Below are positions 62,263 to 64,000 of a stretch of 64,000 bases of DNA, in pieces. The stretch covers positions 62,001-126,000 of the forward strand of contig NZ_RYZZ01000020.1 in assembly GCF_003989135.1 (NCBI RefSeq), given 5' to 3'. The notes beneath the pieces are model-generated. The model searched no databases. It saw nothing but the letters and a program-made list of their open reading frames with translations, and was not told the origin of the DNA. The DNA comes from Peribacillus cavernae (GTDB lineage: Bacteria; Bacillota; Bacilli; Bacillales; DSM-1321). How positions within the stretch are numbered: position 1 is the stretch's first letter; the number at the start of each line of letters is the position of its first letter. A program made the translations under genes and the position numbers.

Positions 62263-63510
62263 ATGATGGAAAAAATCGTGCAATCTCTCAGGATGGAACG
62301 AGAGAATCCTTTTTGTGCCTATTTATATGACTTATCGAAACTGCGTCATCATGTGCATCGATTAATGACAACTCTTCCGTCAAGCTGTCGTTTATTTTAT
62401 GCAATTAAAGCAAACTCAGACGTGACTCTTCTTAAAACCTTAGCTCCGATTGTTCATGGGTTTGAAGTAGCTTCACTAGGGGAAATCGAGAAAGTCAGGG
62501 CTGTGGATAAGAAAATCCCCATCCTGTTCGGCGGACCTGGGAAAACACAGAAGGAGATTGAAGGGGCTATTCATTACGGAGTTACTTTGCTTCATGTCGA
62601 GAGTTTACATGAATTACAGTTGGTCAATCACATTGCCAGTCAAAAAGGGACTACCGTATCAATTTTGCTGCGTGTCAATCTACGTAGTTCCGTTCCAAAC
62701 GCACAATTGAAAATGGCAGGTGTACCGACACAATTTGGAATTGATGAAGTAGAAGTGCCCAATGCGATTGCTTTAGCAAAATGTTTGCCGAATTTGAAAC
62801 TCCTCGGTTTCCATTTTCACGCGATGTCTAATAATGGTGATTCCAAGACCCATGCTTACTTTGTAGACCATTGCTTTGAAATGGAAAAAACTTGGCAAAA
62901 AGAGTGGGATATAGATATCTCTTATATAAATGTAGGCGGAGGTATTGGGATCAACTACCAAGATGTAGAAGAGCAGTTTGATTGGGATGACTTTATGAAG
63001 TGTGTAAAAAAAGTAGTAGAGAAGCACAAAGATGCCAATTGGCAGACGTTGTTTGAATGTGGTCGATACATCACTTCTTCATGCGGCTACTATGCAGCGG
63101 AGGTATTAGATATCAAGCAAAATCATGGTAAAAATTTTTGTGTGGTTCGCGGGGGAAGCCATCACTTAAGACTCCCGGCAGCATGGAAACAGAGTCATCC
63201 TTTTACAATCGTACCAGTAGAAAAGTGGCCATACCCCTTCACGCGTCCTGAAGTAAACGAGTCTGTGATTACTGTAGCAGGGGAGCTGTGCACTCCTAAT
63301 GATGTACTTGCAAGAGATATATCCGTTCCACGTGTAAGGGTTGGAGATATTCTTCTTTTCAGTTATGCGGGTGCCTACGGTTGGGCTATTTCTCATCATG
63401 ATTTTCTCAGTCATCCGCATCCAGAGCACCTCTACATAGAATCTAACTCTATCAAAAGTTCTGATGCAAGAACGGAAGATCAAAGAGATGAATCGTATAT
63501 GTTCTCTTGA
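62263..63510 (+). CDS. PLP-dependent decarboxylase, fold type III (Orn/DAP decarboxylase family)
   Basis: 415 residues. The PLP lysine is in LFYAIKANSD (Lys49), the glycine loop is INVGGGIGINY and the C-terminal active-site cysteine is in GELCTPNDVLARD (near 343). A barrel plus beta-domain layout as in diaminopimelate and ornithine decarboxylases. In siderophore operons the relatives SbnH (decarboxylates citryl-diaminopropionate) and FslC (rhizoferrin type) act on a citrylated amino acid or supply a diamine; SfaC of staphyloferrin A is a racemase-like PLP enzyme. Which reaction applies is open. GGGAGTG precedes ATG 62263 (62266 also possible). Confidence 0.88.
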   Translation: MMEKIVQSLRMERENPFCAYLYDLSKLRHHVHRLMTTLPSSCRLFYAIKANSDVTLLKTLAPIVHGFEVASLGEIEKVRAVDKKIPILFGGPGKTQKEIEGAIHYGVTLLHVESLHELQLVNHIASQKGTTVSILLRVNLRSSVPNAQLKMAGVPTQFGIDEVEVPNAIALAKCLPNLKLLGFHFHAMSNNGDSKTHAYFVDHCFEMEKTWQKEWDIDISYINVGGGIGINYQDVEEQFDWDDFMKCVKKVVEKHKDANWQTLFECGRYITSSCGYYAAEVLDIKQNHGKNFCVVRGGSHHLRLPAAWKQSHPFTIVPVEKWPYPFTRPEVNESVITVAGELCTPNDVLARDISVPRVRVGDILLFSYAGAYGWAISHHDFLSHPHPEHLYIESNSIKSSDARTEDQRDESYMFS

Positions 63511-63560
63511 ATGATCCATTGAAGTTAAGCAGAATATCAAAATCAAAAGAATAAAAGACA

Positions 63561-63607
63561 AAAATCCCGACGGTCTTTTCCATTAGACCTGCTTCACAGG
63601 ATTTTTC
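63561..63607. terminator. putative terminator between convergent genes
   Basis: AAAAATCC (63561-63568) and GGATTTTT (63600-63607) can close a long stem-loop with the inner GGTCT / AGACC pair. It overlaps the end of the leftward MFS gene. Confidence 0.5.
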
Positions 63608-64000
63608 CGAAGCAAAAAGAGATAAAGGACAATGGCTATGAACACGGATACCGCAGACGTGGTGTAAATGCTGCTGTATCCCAATAAATGGCCGATCTGG
63701 CCAAATACCATGGCCCCGATCCCGACGCCGAGATCAAAGAAAGAAAAGAATGTCGCATTCGCCATGCCCTTCCGGTTCCTTGGCGCCTGTTCAATCGACC
63801 ATGCCTGCAGGGCCGGCTGGATCGAGCCGAAACCTAATCCGTAAAGGATGGCGGCCACATATAAAATACCGCTGTTTGGCAGCCATGCGAGGAGGATCAT
63901 CGCTCCCAGGATTAAAGTCGCTCCGGGAATGAAGACGGCCCGGTGTCCTCGCGCATCATAAATCTTTCCAGCAAATGTTCTTGTCAGCATCAAGGCAAGC
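63583..64000 (-). CDS. MFS transporter, partial (5' end beyond the window)
   Basis: C-terminal 139 or so residues of a major facilitator protein; the frame is still open at the window edge. Four hydrophobic segments are seen, with LTRTFAGKIYDARGHRAV (loop 8-9 motif) and LYGLGFGSIQPALQAWSIEQAPRNRKGMA. The base composition looks more GC-rich than that of the adjacent NIS operon. Substrate unknown; it is convergent with the operon and need not be linked to siderophore transport. Confidence 0.85.
   Translation of the reverse strand, partial: LALMLTRTFAGKIYDARGHRAVFIPGATLILGAMILLAWLPNSGILYVAAILYGLGFGSIQPALQAWSIEQAPRNRKGMANATFFSFFDLGVGIGAMVFGQIGHLLGYSSIYTTSAVSVFIAIVLYLFLLRKNPVKQV

Overview
This window is chromosomal DNA from a Gram-positive endospore-former of the family Bacillaceae. 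The gene order obg-pheB-pheA, nifS/niaR-nadBCA, safA, bofC, ruvAB, queA-tgt-yajC, spoVB, comN, secDF, recJ-apt-relA-dtd, hisS-aspS, 6S RNA, tcdA follows the Bacillus subtilis chromosome closely. Sporulation genes (safA, bofC, spoVB, a YhcN/YlaJ-type lipoprotein), GGAGG-type ribosome binding sites, frequent TTG/GTG starts and a T-box leader agree with this. The siderophore cluster, the LivKHMGF transporter and the intergenic repeats suggest a lineage outside the B. subtilis group. I cannot name a species.

Layout. 1-3000: GTPase ObgE and phenylalanine genes. 3000-8400: the NAD de novo pathway, with nifS-niaR and nadBCA diverging from one putative NiaR-controlled region. 8600-13700: spore coat and sporulation genes (safA, a CotS-like kinase homologue, a lipoprotein, bofC), interrupted by an SRPBCC/ArsR pair. 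13700-15900: a NERD-domain protein and a 1-kb array of 172-bp tandem repeats. 15900-26300: recombination (ruvAB), queuosine tRNA modification (queA, tgt), membrane proteins, spoVB, comN and the Sec accessory secDF. 26300-30300: accessory segment with a broken D,D-carboxypeptidase gene, an asparagine synthetase, an unknown ORF and a second ArsR/SRPBCC pair. 30400-33700: lapA-like gene, recJ, apt. 33700-38000: accessory segment with a MarR-GNAT fusion, 52-bp palindromic repeats, a third, partly decayed ArsR/SRPBCC group and a VOC protein. 38200-47300: relA, dtd, an amidase, and a T-box-controlled hisS-aspS operon. 47300-49900: 6S RNA, a probable type I toxin-antitoxin locus, an OB-like hypothetical protein, a CwlT-like lysozyme and a second patch of the 20-bp repeat family. 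49900-55700: tcdA and the branched-chain amino acid ABC transporter livKHMGF. 55700-64000: a TauE-like permease, then a Fur-box-controlled operon with two NIS siderophore synthetases, an MFS exporter and a PLP decarboxylase, then the 3' part of another MFS gene.

The strongest candidates for under-described biology are: (1) the iron-regulated NIS operon (56.8-63.5 kb), which has the minimal parts for a carboxylate siderophore of the rhizoferrin/staphyloferrin kind but lacks hydroxylase, acetyltransferase and dihydroxybenzoate genes; (2) the compact type I toxin-antitoxin locus (47.7-48.07 kb), with a buried ribosome binding site, exact pairing of the two mRNA ends and a convergent antisense promoter; (3) several families of intergenic tandem repeats (172/20 bp, 52 bp and about 20 bp). 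All functions were assigned by reading the translations and recalling family motifs; no database search was run.
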